In this document: positions 32,796 through 45,679 of the stretch, piece after piece
Numbering within the stretch: the stretch's first letter is position 1
Layout of the letters: every line of letters begins with the position of its first letter
Assembly: GCF_000471905.2 (NCBI RefSeq)
Contig: NW_006499435.1
Span: 1,632,264-1,696,263 of the forward strand
Length of the DNA: 64,000 bases
Reading direction: 5' to 3'
Origin: Amborella trichopoda
Taxonomy: Eukaryota; Streptophyta; Magnoliopsida; Amborellales; Amborellaceae
Notes under the pieces: generated by a model
What the model was told of the DNA's origin: nothing
Seen by the model: only the letters and a program-made list of their open reading frames with translations
Databases searched by the model: none
Made by a program: the position numbers and the translations under genes

Positions 32796-33299
32796 GTGGC
32801 TACACTACTTACAAGTATGGAAACTTTGGGTTGCGAGGGAATGGAGAGGATAATTGCAGAAGCTGAGGAAGAGGTGGTGATGGTGATTGACATATTCCCA
32901 AAGTTGAGAGAGTTAAGGCTGTGTCACCTAACCAAGTTGAGCATCGTGTGCTTGCAACTGTGTCATGAATTGATCATCGCTAGAGTCAGTGTCTATAGAT
33001 AGACAAATGTCCAGAGTTAAAGAACCTCCCCTTACAGTGTTGGCACTGCACAAAGGCTACAAAATTTTGAAGTAGGGAGGGAGTGGTGGGAAGGGTTGGA
33101 GTGGGAATACCCAAACATTCTCAAGCCCAAGTTTATCAAAGAAGAGGAGGATCAGACTGAGACCGAGACCGAGACTGAGAATGAATCCGTTGCGGACAAT
33201 GAGGAAGTCAGCCACAAGTCGGAGAGGAAGAAGATACCGAAACTAAGAACCAAGCCCGTTGAGGATGATGATGATGAGTTCGTCTTTTCATTCGTGTAA
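32796..33299 (+). pseudogene. NLR C-terminal LRR relic with an acidic tail
   Basis: LRR-like GCEGMERIIAEAEEEVVMVI followed by DIFPKLRELRLCHLTKLSIV matches the C-terminal LRRs of the NLRs at 4-9.5 kb (compare NCEGMEEMIEDKE there). After a frameshift near 32960 and broken sequence, the typical WWEGLEWEYPNILKPKFI terminal block appears (from about 33087), then an unusual acidic/basic tail: TETETETENES, SERKKIPKLRTKP and EDDDDEF, ending TAA at 33299. No NB-ARC is present in this region. Confidence 0.7.
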
Positions 33300-35311
33300 A
33301 ACTTGTCATTGCTTTCAAATATGATTGTGCTTTGATGAATGTAACCTCTTGCTCATTTGTTTAGCGTTTGGTGACTTCATATGCACTAGAAAATCTTTAA
33401 AATGAATGATCTAAATAAGGAAAAGGTTTATATAAGGTTTATACAAACTTAGATTTTCAAATAAATAAAGCCAATAAGAACACGAAATTTAATATCAGCA
33501 ACATAACACCTTCCCAATCTATTGAGTTTCTTAATTAAGAAATTTTAATGCGTCAAAGATTAACTTAAACAGGGATACAAAAATAGTTTAAAATTATGCA
33601 GAAATTCATCTTAATAAAATATCTCTTTATTCTATATTTTTAACTTATTAATCTCTTGATATTGAAAATATTAGTGTTAAGCAAAAATGCCTTTTATCTT
33701 TTCTATATTGCACAGCCCCTCAACCCTTCTTAACATGAGTTTTTTACCCAAACAAAACCCAAAATACCACCCTCAAACGGTTTGGACATGAATTTTGCAC
33801 CCAAACAAAACCAAAATATCACCCTCAAACGGTTTGGTTGGAGGTAAAAAGCTTTAAACATAAAAAATGACTTAAGAGAGAGAGGTCGTCTTGTCTCAAT
33901 TAGACCAGAAAATAAAATGAGGGTCTTCTGTTGGAGATACTACTGAAGAGGACAGTTCAACGTATGTGGCCTCTCTCCTTCACTTCTTCAACGGTCTCGA
34001 TTTCATCTTCCTCTCATCTTCCATTTATACCAGGATTATCGCCGTTCGTACAACTTCTCTCCAACACCATGAAATCACAGGAAGCACAGAGAAAGAAGAA
34101 ATGACAACAAGCAACAAAGAGAAAAACAATCACTCCATCTTTTTTCTTGTCTGCCTCTTTAGAGAGAAAGAGGAGGACTAGTCTAGAGAGAGAAAGAAAG
34201 GGACACCTTATTTTTGCCCTAAATATTCACACACGATGCACCAAATATTTTTGAGAGATAGGAGGACCAAATTGAGGAGGAGCAGATAGAGAGAGAAGGG
34301 CATTATCGTTGTTTTACCTCTTTGCCTAAAAGTAGGTCTCTATGTATCTTTACCTCTATCTTGGGTCTTCTCCCCTAACAAGTGGCTCTCTTTCTCTCTC
34401 TAAAAATGGGTTTCTCTATTTCACTTTAAATTAGTGTTTCTCTTTCTTACAGTTCTTGGATTTCAGGCAAAATTTATCCCTCTTTCACTGTATTTGGTTT
34501 TGGGTAGGTGTGCAAATTAGGCAGGGGAATAGTCTCTTTTTGCCATTAGAGGACCTTCAATTTCTCTCTTGTGGGTGGGGTAACATATTGGACGTAGAGA
34601 GCCTTGTAAATTGATATATGCGATGGAGACGAGCACATGCTTCCGAGATTCTGCTCCAGAGTAATGTAATGATAGGGAGAGAGATTTCCCGAGAGAGTGC
34701 AGAAGTACTGGTCTGCTGAAAGAGAGAGAGAGAGAGAGATTGGGGTGATGTGAGAGAAAGAGATTGAGAGATTTGGCGGAGAGGGAGATGGAGATGGAGA
34801 TGGAGATGGAGATGGGAGATGTCTTTTGAGATTTTGGCAGAGTGAAAATGGAGAGAGTGGATGAGATTTTGTCATTTCCGTAGAGAGAGAGTGTGGGGGC
34901 AGAGAGAGTTCGGACTTAGAGAGGATTTTGCTGAAAAAATACAAAGGAAGTTATTGAAAAAGGGTTGAAGGTGTCATTTTAATTTTTATTTGGTTCAAAA
35001 CTATACGTTAAATGAGATTGGGGATTGTAAGATAAAAAAGATAGAAAGTATTTTGTTTACAAGTAATATTTTTAATTTTTGGATCTTAAAAGAGATACAA
35101 AAATAAAAAATGAGGGCTAATGAGATTTTTTTTTTTTTTTGTTTTTTTATAATGATTAAAGTTTCAAAAATTTTGTAATTACAATTTTTTATTAAAAAAG
35201 TCACATTCATGTCAAAATATGAAAGAAACTATTTAATATAACACCTTTGAATTTTTTAATTTTAAAATTTTAATTTATTATTTTAGACAATTATTTAGAC
35301 CTTTTTAGAAA
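33300..35311. other. Intergenic, repeat-rich, no gene seen
   Basis: Holds two copies of ACCCTCAAACGGTTTGG about 54 bp apart (near 33768 and 33822), scattered CT/GA tracts, a (GA)n at about 34722-34739, a (GGAGAT)n at about 34785-34817, and an AT-rich stretch to 35300. The longest open frame (34546-34944, minus) is CT-repeat-driven and unlike any protein I know. Confidence 0.5.
34722..34817. repeat. GA and GGAGAT microsatellites
   Basis: A pure GA run followed, after about 45 bp, by five to six units of GGAGAT. Confidence 0.9.
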
Positions 35312-35712
35312 AGAACAATGTTTATTTATGTGTGAGGCTCTAAATGATTAAATTATGGTGCACCTCAAAAATTCACTAGGTGAGGTGGTTTTGATGCTAA
35401 AAAATCATCAAATTGATCATCTCGATCTCAAGATGTATGGACATGAGAAACGAATGGATTTCAAGTTTTGGAAAGAATGTATCTTGTAATGCATTTTTTG
35501 ATCATCAATTTTTAAGATTTTCAAGTTTTCATAGATTTCCTCGATCTACACTATTTTTTAAATTTTAAATTTTATAATTATATATGAAAGTAAATTTTAA
35601 GACGATCACAAAGATTTTCAGTATTAAAACCATATTTCTCAATACTATTTGAAGGTGCACTTTATTTTGATTGTTTAGAGCCCGGCCCTATGCAAGCCAC
35701 ATCCTTTGGAAA
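35312..35712. mobile_element. Mutator-like MITE, family 1
   Basis: Left arm GTGTGAGGCTCTAAATGATT, right arm complement GGGCCGGGCTCTAAACAATC, core CATCTCGATCTCAAGATGTA near 35418. Interior closely follows the 6731-7125 copy. Flanking duplication unclear. Confidence 0.7.
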
Positions 35713-36189
35713 AAGGATCCTGAAAATAAGGAATTCGTAGCGTTGTTAATATTTCGAACAGTTTGATAATAAGTTTTATAATTTATAAGATGATTTGCCA
35801 AATTTAAAATATGATATCACTAGATAATTTACAATTATGCCAACCTTGGACAAGGAAGGTCAAAAAGACACAAAATAAGATATAGAGTTTGAGGGGATTA
35901 TGACTCATGTCTATAAAGTTATCATCAATATCGAATCCTAATTGCATAGAGCTCCACAATTTCCAAGTTTCAAAGTAAAAGGAATGTGAGTGTTACGATA
36001 TGAAGTTAATTTATTTCTTTGAAATGTAAATATAAAAACTTTGCAAAAAACATTTACGCCATTCAAAAGGCGATATTTGAAAACGCAATTTCAAAAAATG
36101 GGTACTTAAAATTTGGGAATTGAATATTATCTTCCTCTTCTTTTTTTCCTATTGCAAATGGATAAATTTTGGAAACTTTTATTTGCAGT

Positions 36190-39100
36190 ATTTTATTATT
36201 TTTTTTACCAAAGTTAAAACCTTTATTGATTAAAAAAGAGACTAGAGGGGATCTACATCATCAGAGATAAGTAAGGCTGATAACTCTACTCCTCTCTTAG
36301 CGAGGGAGTCAACCCAGGAATTTGCCTCTCTATATACATGTTGGAAAGAGACCACAAGGCCATCAACCAAATCGAGAATCTCGCACCACATGGGTCTTAA
36401 AGACCAAGGCACGCACTACTGATTTGTGCATCAATTAATGACATTCAGATAGTCACCTTCGACCGCAGCAAGAACCTATATTCCTGAATTTAAAGATTTT
36501 TAAGCACTCTCCCAATATCATCTCTAACTACACCTCCTATCCTTGCTTCTCTTGGATTGCCATACAAACTTTCATCAAAATTTAGTTAATGATCCTTGAC
36601 TAGATGGTACCATCTACCCATCGGCTTGCTTTTATCTACCTTAAGATTAATCCGATTGTGAATATTGAACCACACATCAACTTGGGATATACCTCGACAT
36701 TCTTAGTAATACTCGAGCAATTCCACATAGAAAGGGAGATATTATTAAAACTCTATCAAGAGGTAGATAAACCCCTTCAAAAACTCTTCTATTGCTCTCC
36801 TTCCACAGCTCCCACAACACTGCTCATCTCCCCACTTTCCAAATATGCCATCGATGCTTGACGAACTGCTGAAGGCTAGATGAGACACAATGCCTTCCAC
36901 ATTCTCAAGTAGAGCAACACTAATTCCCAATCTATTCAAGAGTAAATAGCAAAGTTTAGAGCTGAAGGGGCAATGCACAAATAAGTGAGAGTAGGACTCT
37001 CCATCACTTTTACACAACAAATGTATATTTGGTAAGATTTTACCTCGCTTAATAAGGTTATCAATTGTTAGTACTCTCTCTTGTGCTACTAAGCATATGA
37101 AAACTTGTACCTTACGTGGTATTGGCCACTTCCACACCAAAGCCAACTGAGGCATAGACCACCTCCACTTGTCATTAAAAATAAGAGAATAAAGTGATTT
37201 AACTGTAAATTGGCTATCCATCTCAAGATCCCAAATAATTTCATCTTCAACTCTCCTTGAAAAATAAAAATCCCCTTGGTCCTAAAACAAATTGGTATAA
37301 TAACTTAAAAGTCTATCATCCAATCTATTATGAAAGAAAGACCTATGTGATCTTTTGCCGGAGAAATACAATTTTTTTTTTAATAATAATTACCCTTTGT
37401 AATTTTGGCAACAAGATCACTCACAGATGGTCTTATTACAAATAATAGAAATTTCAAAAATAAATGGCACGTCAAATAAATCTCAACTACTTGATGCTAT
37501 TCATACAACCTAATATTATGCTTGAGAATATAAAATAAAAAAAACTAACAAATAAAAGAAATGATGTTGGAGATTACATCAACTAAGCTTTTTACACCCC
37601 ACAGCGAGTCACCACATCCAATAGCGCAGGATTTGTGGTTTAGCTTCAATCTCGAACCGGGATAGCTGATTTCGACCAAACTAGATAACCACCCCTTAAA
37701 ATCTCTACTAAAACTTTAACCCCCAAAATTAACTTAGGTCTAGCAAGAAGAGAGAGCACCACCAAAAATTTGGAGAGACAAGAGTAGAGAGAGAAAGATA
37801 GAGGAGAGAAAGTGGGGCCTATCCCTCTAGTAGAGAGAGAGGTGAGAGAGAGAGGTGAGATAGAGAGAGAAGAGAGGTTGTGCGTGTAGAGATTGGGGAA
37901 GAGCACCCCTATTCATAATGTATATTTAGGTTTAGGGTTTTTTAGGGTTTTTCCATAATTTGGCTCTTTCATGAGATTGAATCTAGACCGTTGATCAAGG
38001 TGACTTGTGGGGTGAGAGATCTGAGTCATCCATTCTATAGATGGGCCATCAACATTATGGAATGTGCTTGAACCATTATCCCCCTTTCTTTAAACCATTT
38101 TCCCATCAATATATTTAAATAAAATAAATATCATGCATTACATAAAATTACATGATCCATGTCACATATTCCATAAAGACATGTCAAATATTATCAAGTA
38201 AATAAATACTACCAAATATAAATAAGATAAAGTCAATATTTATTATCTATTCAAATTGATCATATGTCTTTAAAACAAACTTGTTATAAAACAAATAAAG
38301 CCATGGTCAATATTTCCCTTCTAAGATTTGACCACATGCCACAAATGAAACTTTTCTTAACTTAAAAACTTGAACATAAAGTAGACAAGAGAATCTAAAG
38401 AGGGTGGGGCGTGCCACCCTTTTGTAGCACATGTGGGCCCCTACCCACATGCCACATGGTGGGCTCATGTGTAATTTGGGTCCCAATAAAATTTTATAAA
38501 AAGTATTAAAATTAAATTAAAACGAATTAACATATATTTAAATTTTTTATAACTTTATAAAATCAATAATTGTATTTTTATAAAACCAACAATTACAAAT
38601 AAAATATTGAGAGATTCATAAAAATTCAAATAATAAAATGAACACAATTAAATTAATATGATGGTAAAATGATCCATATGATTTTAAGAATTCAATCTGT
38701 AAATATGGGGTACTCCACCTCCAACTGTGGACTATAGACCACACTAGCTTTATCGAACCGACCCAGTATTTCCCATGACCCACAGTCCAAACAGGGGCTC
38801 ATTAGTGGGTCGCCAAAGTCAGGTCGATGAATTAAGAGGTCGCAATCCCAGTCTGTGGATTGCAGGTCCTTCCCTTGAGACGAGTCAATGTCACCACGAC
38901 CTGATACAACCACAGTTCTATGATGCATAGGGGTATCTCTCGCACATGCATACCTTTCACCTAAAGGTGGATATCTGGCTTTCTCAAACGATCTATCGAT
39001 ATGCATGTCGTGTGATGGAACATGGATGAGGTTTTGGCTCCCTTCTTAGCAGGCCTATCATCACACACAAGGGTCTCACAGTCCCTCAGCTTTCTCATCT

Positions 39101-40090
39101 AGGCATATGCTTCGACTTCATCAAGGGCTAACCCCAAACCCTCATCGGTTAATTCTTTATGCCCAGGTATCTTGGGTTTTTCAACCGCCTGGCCTAGATC
39201 GAATAGCACAATTCGGTATAAGCAAATATCATTTGCTTAATATGGTTTTTGAGGGACCACACTCCCACTGAGTTTATGTTTCACTATAATGAAAGTATTT
39301 CAATACACACTTATAAGGCTTTTAAATGCCACATAAACCTAACATATTATGTCGAAATTGAATATTCCATACTACTTGGTTGCCAACATATTCACTAACC
39401 TCAGCCACCATAGCCTCAGGGTTTTTAACCTTCTCAAAAAGCTCAAGATACGCATATTTTAGTGCCACTTCACCAATCCACTTGTGGTGTCAAATTGAGA
39501 CCTTGGAGCCTAGACCAACACACCATTTCACATTTCTAGAAATCAGAGGCTTACATAAAAAAATGTCCCTTGAAAAAATTGATCTCTTAGAACTTCTTCT
39601 CCCTCCTTCAATCCAAAGACGAAAACGATCTTCCCCATATTTCGCACCAAGGACCAGATAACACAGCTGGCCCTTAGACTTAAAACTTCTCCACCGTCAC
39701 TTACAAAGTAATGCATCGTTCATAAGAGACAATCTTCTTATACCCAAACCCCTTTCTTTTTTAGGTGTGCAAATTCTATCACATCTTAAAAGGTGGTAAT
39801 TTTTGCCGTCTCCAAAAGAGCCCCATAGAAAATTACACATCATCTGCTCTAATTTGTTAACCACCCTTCTTGGCAATTTAAGCATCAACCACTGATAGAT
39901 AGGTAAATTCGCCAAATATGATTTAAGCAGCTTCATTCGACCTCTCTGAGATGGATATTTCGGTTTCCACGGATCCAACTTTGTTTGTACTCTATGAACT
40001 ACCCTATCCCAAACACAAACCGGACCGAGAGTCCGAAATAGAAAGTCCAAAATAATTAATAGGTAAGCATCTACCTTACAACCTAACAAA
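36190..40090 (-). mobile_element. L1-type LINE relic, interrupted
   Basis: On the minus strand: RT thumb region RGRMKLLKSYLANLPIYQWL and CNFLWGSFGDGKNYHLLR (about 40010-39790); LCKWWWRSFKS-like block to about 39345; a break; then the zf-RVT domain FTVKSLYSLIFNDKWRW, WKWPIPRKVQVFICL and IDNLIKRGKIL (37220-37030); then RNase H remnants (CEILDLVDG-like, then EANSWVDSLAKRG) near 36390-36280; and an A-rich tail complement near 36190-36240. Multiple stops. The piece between about 37262 and 39340 does not belong to it. Confidence 0.8.
37262..39344. mobile_element. About 2.1 kb insertion splitting the LINE
   Basis: Inferred from the LINE reading frames that resume on either side. Contents: CT/GA-rich stretch 37740-37880, AT-rich 38080-38690, then a higher-complexity block 38690-39300 (minus open frame 38692-39006, no family recognised) ending near GGGACCACACTCCCACTGAG. 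No TIR, LTR or target duplication could be fixed, so the type is unknown. Confidence 0.4.
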
Positions 40091-40427
40091 GGTCTCGACT
40101 TGGGTCGGTCAATTTTAGGCGGACAGTGGCATCAATAAGAGATACTTTGGGGAACGTGGTAGCCACCTAGAGGATCATTGAGAGGGAGGCGTTTGGTAAT
40201 GTGGTAATTATGGAAGGAGACTCCCTTAGTACAATTGGATGGTGTTGAAAAGATTTCTTGTACGGTCGCTATTTGAAATACATGATACAATTAGAGGCTG
40301 GCCATGTTTCGATTTTATGTTATTTATTGTTATCCCTTTAACTTTGGTTTTGATGCTTTAAATAAATAATAGAAAAGCAATTTCAATCAAAACAAACCTC
40401 CTATAGTTATAAATAAGGATGGTACTA

Positions 40428-40622
40428 GATCATTTATCTTCCATACAAGAAGCTAACTTCTAGCCGTAAGATGTGAGCTAAATGTGTCATTTTTTTACGC
40501 AAAGTTCAAAAGTATTTTTTTCGGACTTTGAGCAAGGGATAAGGCATACACTTATCTACTTGATTTTACATGTGACAACTATAGGTGATTATGATTTTGT
40601 TATAAGAAAGATAAACGGTCTA
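40428..40622. mobile_element. Foldback MITE, family 2
   Basis: Starts GATCATTTATCTTCCATACA. The centre has a CAAAGTTCAAAAG / TTTCGGACTTTGAG palindrome, and the right end is degenerate. Confidence 0.5.
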
Positions 40623-40639
40623 ATTTTGATATGGTCTCT

Positions 40640-40922
40640 CTTTAATAAATTTCTGGTGCTTTTTATCTAAAACTTAAATTTTGAAATAGTTTCTTTCTCT
40701 AAAAATTTTGAGATAGTTTCTCTCTCTAAAAACATTTTAGGTACTTTCTCTATCTAAAATTTAGTATAGTTTCTCTCTCTAAAACTTAAAAAATCTAAGA
40801 TTGTTTCTTCCTCTAAAAATTTGAGATAGTTTCTTTCTTTAAAATTTGATACAGTTCTCTCTAAAATTGAAAGATATTTTCTCTCTAAACCTAAAATTTG
40901 AGATAGTTTCTCTCTCTAACTC
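40640..40922 (+). repeat. Minisatellite of the TTTGAGATAGTTTCTCTCTC type
   Basis: About nine diverged units of 24-34 bp built on GAGATAGTTTCTCTCTCTAA. The same motif in reverse complement occurs at 55080-55260. Confidence 0.8.
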
Positions 40923-41029
40923 ATGGGGGTGTCTTGGAAGAATTAATTACATTTGATAAAGTGGGCAGCTCCAATGTGTGAAAAAAAAACCTATGGAAAT
41001 ATTCCCTAACTCAAAATATGTGGTTCAAT

Positions 41030-41366
41030 TTTTACATGAATTGGCCAATTTGCGGTAAAAAAATTTTACCCTGGGGAAAATTTCCATATGTATTTGACAC
41101 GTAACAAACGTGCGTAATATAAATTTCACATGAAAATATTTTCATACATGTTTGGTACACGTGAAAATCTTTCACAAAAATATTCACATGAAAGAACTCC
41201 TCAATGTGATTAAGTATGGGAGTTTTTTTCATATCAATTGGTCTTATCGCAAATTTTCACATGAATTGAATTGGCAGCCAATTAGTGTACAAAAACTCAC
41301 ACTTGATTAACATAAGGGAGTTCTTTCATGTGAAAGTATTTTCCTGTGTACGAAATATACCCTTAA
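41030..41366. mobile_element. Possible Tourist-like MITE
   Basis: Rich in TTTTCACATGAAA/TTTCATGTGAAA words in both orientations, with a right end ACGAAATATACCCTTAA that complements the AAGGGTAYRTTT style of the 29.4 kb copy. The left end is uncertain. Confidence 0.35.
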
Positions 41367-41569
41367 AACATAGCAACCTCAATAGTACTTCGATTTCAAT
41401 TTAAGGACGATGAGCTAGACCAATATACTAATACATGGGCAAGCCAACTAAGCCTTAAACTAGCTAAGAATTTTTTACACCTAACAAAGTGTAATGTAAT
41501 CTACATGACCATCTCAAAGCAATATAAAAACTTGATTGGAAAAATTGTCAATCCATAATACTTTTGTAT

Positions 41570-43634
41570 TGTTGTGAGGTGGCATTGGGTTTAAAGGTCA
41601 ATTTCCATAAGACTTCAATGATAGGTATCAACTGCCCTATTGCTCTGACCCAGAATTTGACAAATTTGATAACCTATCTGGGTATGCGTCTTTCAGATAC
41701 TAGGCATTCTATTATTGTTTAGAATAAGGTGATAGAGAGAATCCAAGTGAAACTTGATTTTTGGAAGCCAAAATATCTTTCTAAGGGTGGAAAGGCTATG
41801 TTGCTAAGGTCATATTTAGCTAATTTATCTATTTATCTGCTATCTCTTCTACAAATGCCAGCCTCAGTAGGGAAAAAAATTGAAATGATGATGCACAATT
41901 TCTGTGCGAATCTTTTGGAGAATAAAAGAAATTTCATCTACTGAGATGGGATCGAGTATGCACTCTAAGAGTGAATGAGGTTTTGACACTACGAAAATTA
42001 AATATACGAATGAGACATTGCTCTGTAAGTGGTGGTGGAGGAGTTTTCAGTTTAAAGATCAGCTTTGGTATCAAATCTTGCCTTCAAAATATGGTCTTGA
42101 CGTGCATAGGATGTGGATAGGAGGAGGTAGAAACATAGATACGCCTTCTTTGTGGAGATCCATTTATAGATGCAAGCCAATGATCACGGGTTACTTTTAG
42201 TGGAATGTTGGATGTGATGATAATCTCTCCTTATGGTATCATAAATCAATAGGTTATCTCCCTCTTAAACTTGCCTTCCCGGATCTATTTTGCTAAAGTT
42301 TCACAACCGAATTCTAAAGTTTTTGATCTAGTTGATTTGAGAGGTAATCTCGTTTCATGGAATGTTCATTTCCCATACAATAGGCTTAGTGAGACTAATT
42401 TTTATTAGTGGAGTGAGTTGTTGGGTATCTTGGAGAAGATTTATATTTCACAATGGGCTACGGATGAATTGATCTTGGAGGTTGAATGCGATGGTTTATT
42501 TTCTTTGAAGTCCTGCAATAAATTGTTCTTTCATGATAGATGGAGATGGTCATTGCCTCTTGCTGCCAAAATATGGAAGTTGCCTATTCCTCACAAGATG
42601 CTGGTGTTTATTGGTTGGCTATTTAAGATAAAATTTTGACATTAGATAACTTGATTAAAAGGGGTAAAATCTTACCTAATATCTGTTTGATGTGTAAAGC
42701 AGATGGGTAGGGAATCAGATGCACACCTACTCATCCATTGTTCTTTGCCTCAAGGATATGGTAGTGGTTGTTTGGGTTACTTGGGGTTAAACCTACTCTA
42801 CTCGAATTTGTGACAGACTTAGTATCATAGCCATTCAACATTTACCTTATGCATGTAGGATGGTGTGGAAAATAGCGAGAGGGGTTGTTCTTTGAGAACT
42901 TTGGAAAGAGAGAAATATGAGCACTTTTGAAGGTGAATGTTTATCATTTGTAAGATTGATTACTAAAGTCAAATTATCCATTTGGTTTTGGTTATCGATT
43001 ACAAAAAACTGATGGGGGATTTCACAACCAGACATTATGATTAACTTGTAAAATCTGTTTTGTGATGGGAGGTGTAAGGATGAGACCGAGATGTATTTGG
43101 CTGGCACCAGCGCTGGATAGGTTTAAATTAAACTTTGATAGGAGTTCTCTAGGTAATTCAAGTTTAGCAAGCATTGGGGGTGTTTTGCATAATTGTTCTG
43201 GTGATGTTATCTTTACATATGTTGGACCAGCTGATGTAGCTACCCCAAACCACTTTGAATTACTGGCATTGCTTCAAGGTTTGAAATTTTTTATCTCTTG
43301 AAACCTTAGTAGTTGTTGTGTGATTGAAGGGGACTCATTGAATGCTATAAAGTGGTGTAACAAGGAACAATAGATTCCCTAGGAGCTCAGGTCTTGTTGG
43401 TTACAGATCATGGATTTAGTTGTCGCGTTGTCTTTTTCTTTTCTTCATGTCTAGAGAGGCAAACTCCTTGGCTGACTTTCTGGTTGAAGGAGGGGCGTCT
43501 TTGCCTTCTCTTTCTATGACTTTCTGGTTGAAGGAGGGGCGTCTTGGCCTTCTCTTTCTATTTCTTCTAATGTAACTTCCTTTTAACATGACTTTATAAA
43601 TAAAGAAGGTAATATTTGTCAAAAAAGAAAAAAA
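41570..43634 (+). mobile_element. L1-type LINE relic with poly-A tail
   Basis: 5'-truncated. RT end LKVNFHKTSMIG and YLGMRLSDTRHS (41590-41710), KVIERIQVKLDFWKPKYLSK and LLRSYLANLSIYLLSLLQMP (41727-41860), LCKWWWRSFQFKDQLWYQIL (about 42021), zf-RVT FSLKSCNKLFFHDRWRWSLP and KLPIPHKMLVF (42500-42610), and RNase H FKLNFDRSSLGNSSLASIGG to about 43500, then an A-rich tail at 43599-43634. Stops and frameshifts throughout. It is the same family as the minus-strand element at 36.2-40.1 kb. The last 100 bp contains a tandem duplication (GGTTGAAGGAGGGGCGTCTT at about 43482 and 43526). Confidence 0.85.
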
Positions 43635-44258
43635 ATGTCTATCCAACTCGGAATCGGAGGAGTTAGCGTGAAACTTATGGGTCTTCAAGCTTATAAGCCC
43701 GCAAGTAAAGAGTGGTCCAGTTTGAAGTTGAACCAAACCAGAGTGAACTGGGCGACTTTTTATGAAAACTCGAATTATCCCCGAGTCCGGACAGGTTCTT
43801 GGGGAATCGCCTCCAAAAACCCACTTTTTGGGGTTTTTCTGACTGGTTTCATCATTTATATATTCTGACTGAGGTTTTAACGATTCTTTAGGAAAAAGAT
43901 AAGACAATTAAACACAAGAATGTTCATCGCCATGTTCTATCTTTTGCCCAGAGAACTTAATCAGTTGATTACCCAGAGAACTACCCTAAAAAAACTTAAT
44001 GTATCCATGGCAATTATATTAAGCTAATATAATGAACTTAATTAATTTATATCTTATCACATGATAAAAAATTAAACACAAATGCTCCAAAATTAAATCC
44101 AAAAATTGGATTGGTATAAATGCTAGAAAGTAAAGTTATAAATTTTAATAGCTATCAAGTAATGCATCCATGAAAACTTTAGTAAACTAATAGCATTAGC
44201 TTAAATAATTTATATTTCATTAGATGGTCTAAAATTAAATTTGCATACATACATATAT
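43635..44258. other. AT-rich spacer, no gene seen
   Basis: Nothing recognised beyond AT-rich unique-looking sequence. Confidence 0.5.
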
Positions 44259-44649
44259 GAAAAAATTTATATAAGCGTAAGGCCTTAAACCATCAAAGTA
44301 AGGTGTACCTCACAAGTTCACTAAAAGAGGTTGTTTTGATACTAAAAAATCTTCAAATTGATCATCTTGGCCTCAAGATGTATGGACAAGATATGAGACA
44401 GATTTCAAGTTTTTGCAATAGTACATCTTGTAATGCATTTTATGGACTATCAATATTCAAGATTTTCAAAGGTGCATAAATCTACTCTATCTACAATATT
44501 TTTGAAGCTTTAAATTTTATAATTAGAAATAAAAATAAATTTTGAGATCTTCATTAAGATTTTCAGTACTGAAACAATATCTTTAGACACTATTTAAAGG
44601 TGTGCTTACTTTGATTGTTTAAGGCCTCAAGCATTATACAAACCACACC
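44259..44649. mobile_element. Mutator-like MITE, family 1
   Basis: Left end GAAAAAATTTATATAAGCGT, right end complement GGTGTGGTTTGTATAATGCT, core ATCATCTTGGCCTCAAGATG. AT-rich flanks (TACATATAT / ATATATATC) hide any target duplication. Confidence 0.75.
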
Positions 44650-45679
44650 ATATATATCCTCAACGTAACTCTTCCCCTTCCTCTTTAGTGTTTTTTATTT
44701 TTTTGAATTACGAATTTTAGTAGAGAATATGTTTTCTTTGGGAACACAACGTCAAGGAAGTTTTGTTTGTGGAAGTAGGAAAATTTTTTTTGCAAACATT
44801 TACTTATTTTGGATTATCACAAATAATTTTTTAGATGTATATTATTTGGAAGCTTCAAAAGATAATGTGGGATTATGTAGCTTATTGAGTTAGTCTTCGA
44901 TAGAAAGTTATCATTTTTTGTATTTGATTTAATCCTAATGTTCGTAAGTTCTTTTCTCTCTAAATTTTAAAATTTTCAATTCACTAAATTGGAAGGTTTA
45001 AAAGATTGCGAGTGTAGGAATAGAAAAGGTTTTGTAGGAAAGTATTTATGAAAAATATAAAAATAAGTGTTTTTAACGACTTCATAAAAAAAATGTGTTT
45101 TTTTTTTTAATGTATCTTTTAAAAATTTTGAAGCTTTCAATGTCTTATAAAGTATCGATATTTTGACCAAATTCAAACTTCAAAATAAATTTTTTTGAAC
45201 ACATCCAAGCTATCAAATTTCACATCGAATGGTTGTAAGTAATTGTGACCACCTTGTGTCAAAAGTAAATTGTCTCATTATATGCAATCCTAAATTTTTA
45301 TCACCCAAACATATTGAAATCGACTTTCAATGTTCGAATGCAATTGAGTTTCTTGAATTTCTATTTTTTTTTTATAGGAAAATAAAAAGATAGAGAGTCG
45401 TTTTTAAGCATGCTAGGACATTCTTTTCCAAGGATTAAAAAAAAGGTGATCATTCTTATAAAAGATTGCTTAGGTGTCGGGGAAGCATAACTACATTGCA
45501 TCCTCCAAGATATCTCACATCCAACTTTAAGATTGATGGAGCATGGTGCTCCCTCTAGAAAAGATAAAAAATCAACGACCTAAAATTTTTCTTCAAAATA
45601 TTATCATTTTCACTTTTTAAAAATTATTTTTATATATTAATGATCACCATGTTGGAAATAATATATATGAAAACAATTA
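44650..45679. other. AT-rich spacer with a MITE family 2 fragment
   Basis: A family 2 MITE half is recognisable at about 45186-45275 (GAATGGTTGTAAGTAATTGT then GACCACCTTG). No gene was seen. Confidence 0.45.

Noticed and set aside
34546..34944. 132-codon Ser/Pro-rich minus-strand frame
   Set aside because: Driven by GA and GGAGAT microsatellites; no other support.
38692..39006. 104-codon minus-strand frame with protein-like composition
   Set aside because: No domain recognised and it lies in the insertion that splits a LINE; probably transposon DNA.
43416..43907. 163-codon minus-strand frame over the LINE tail
   Set aside because: Antisense to the RNase H end and A-rich tail of the LINE; no known domain.
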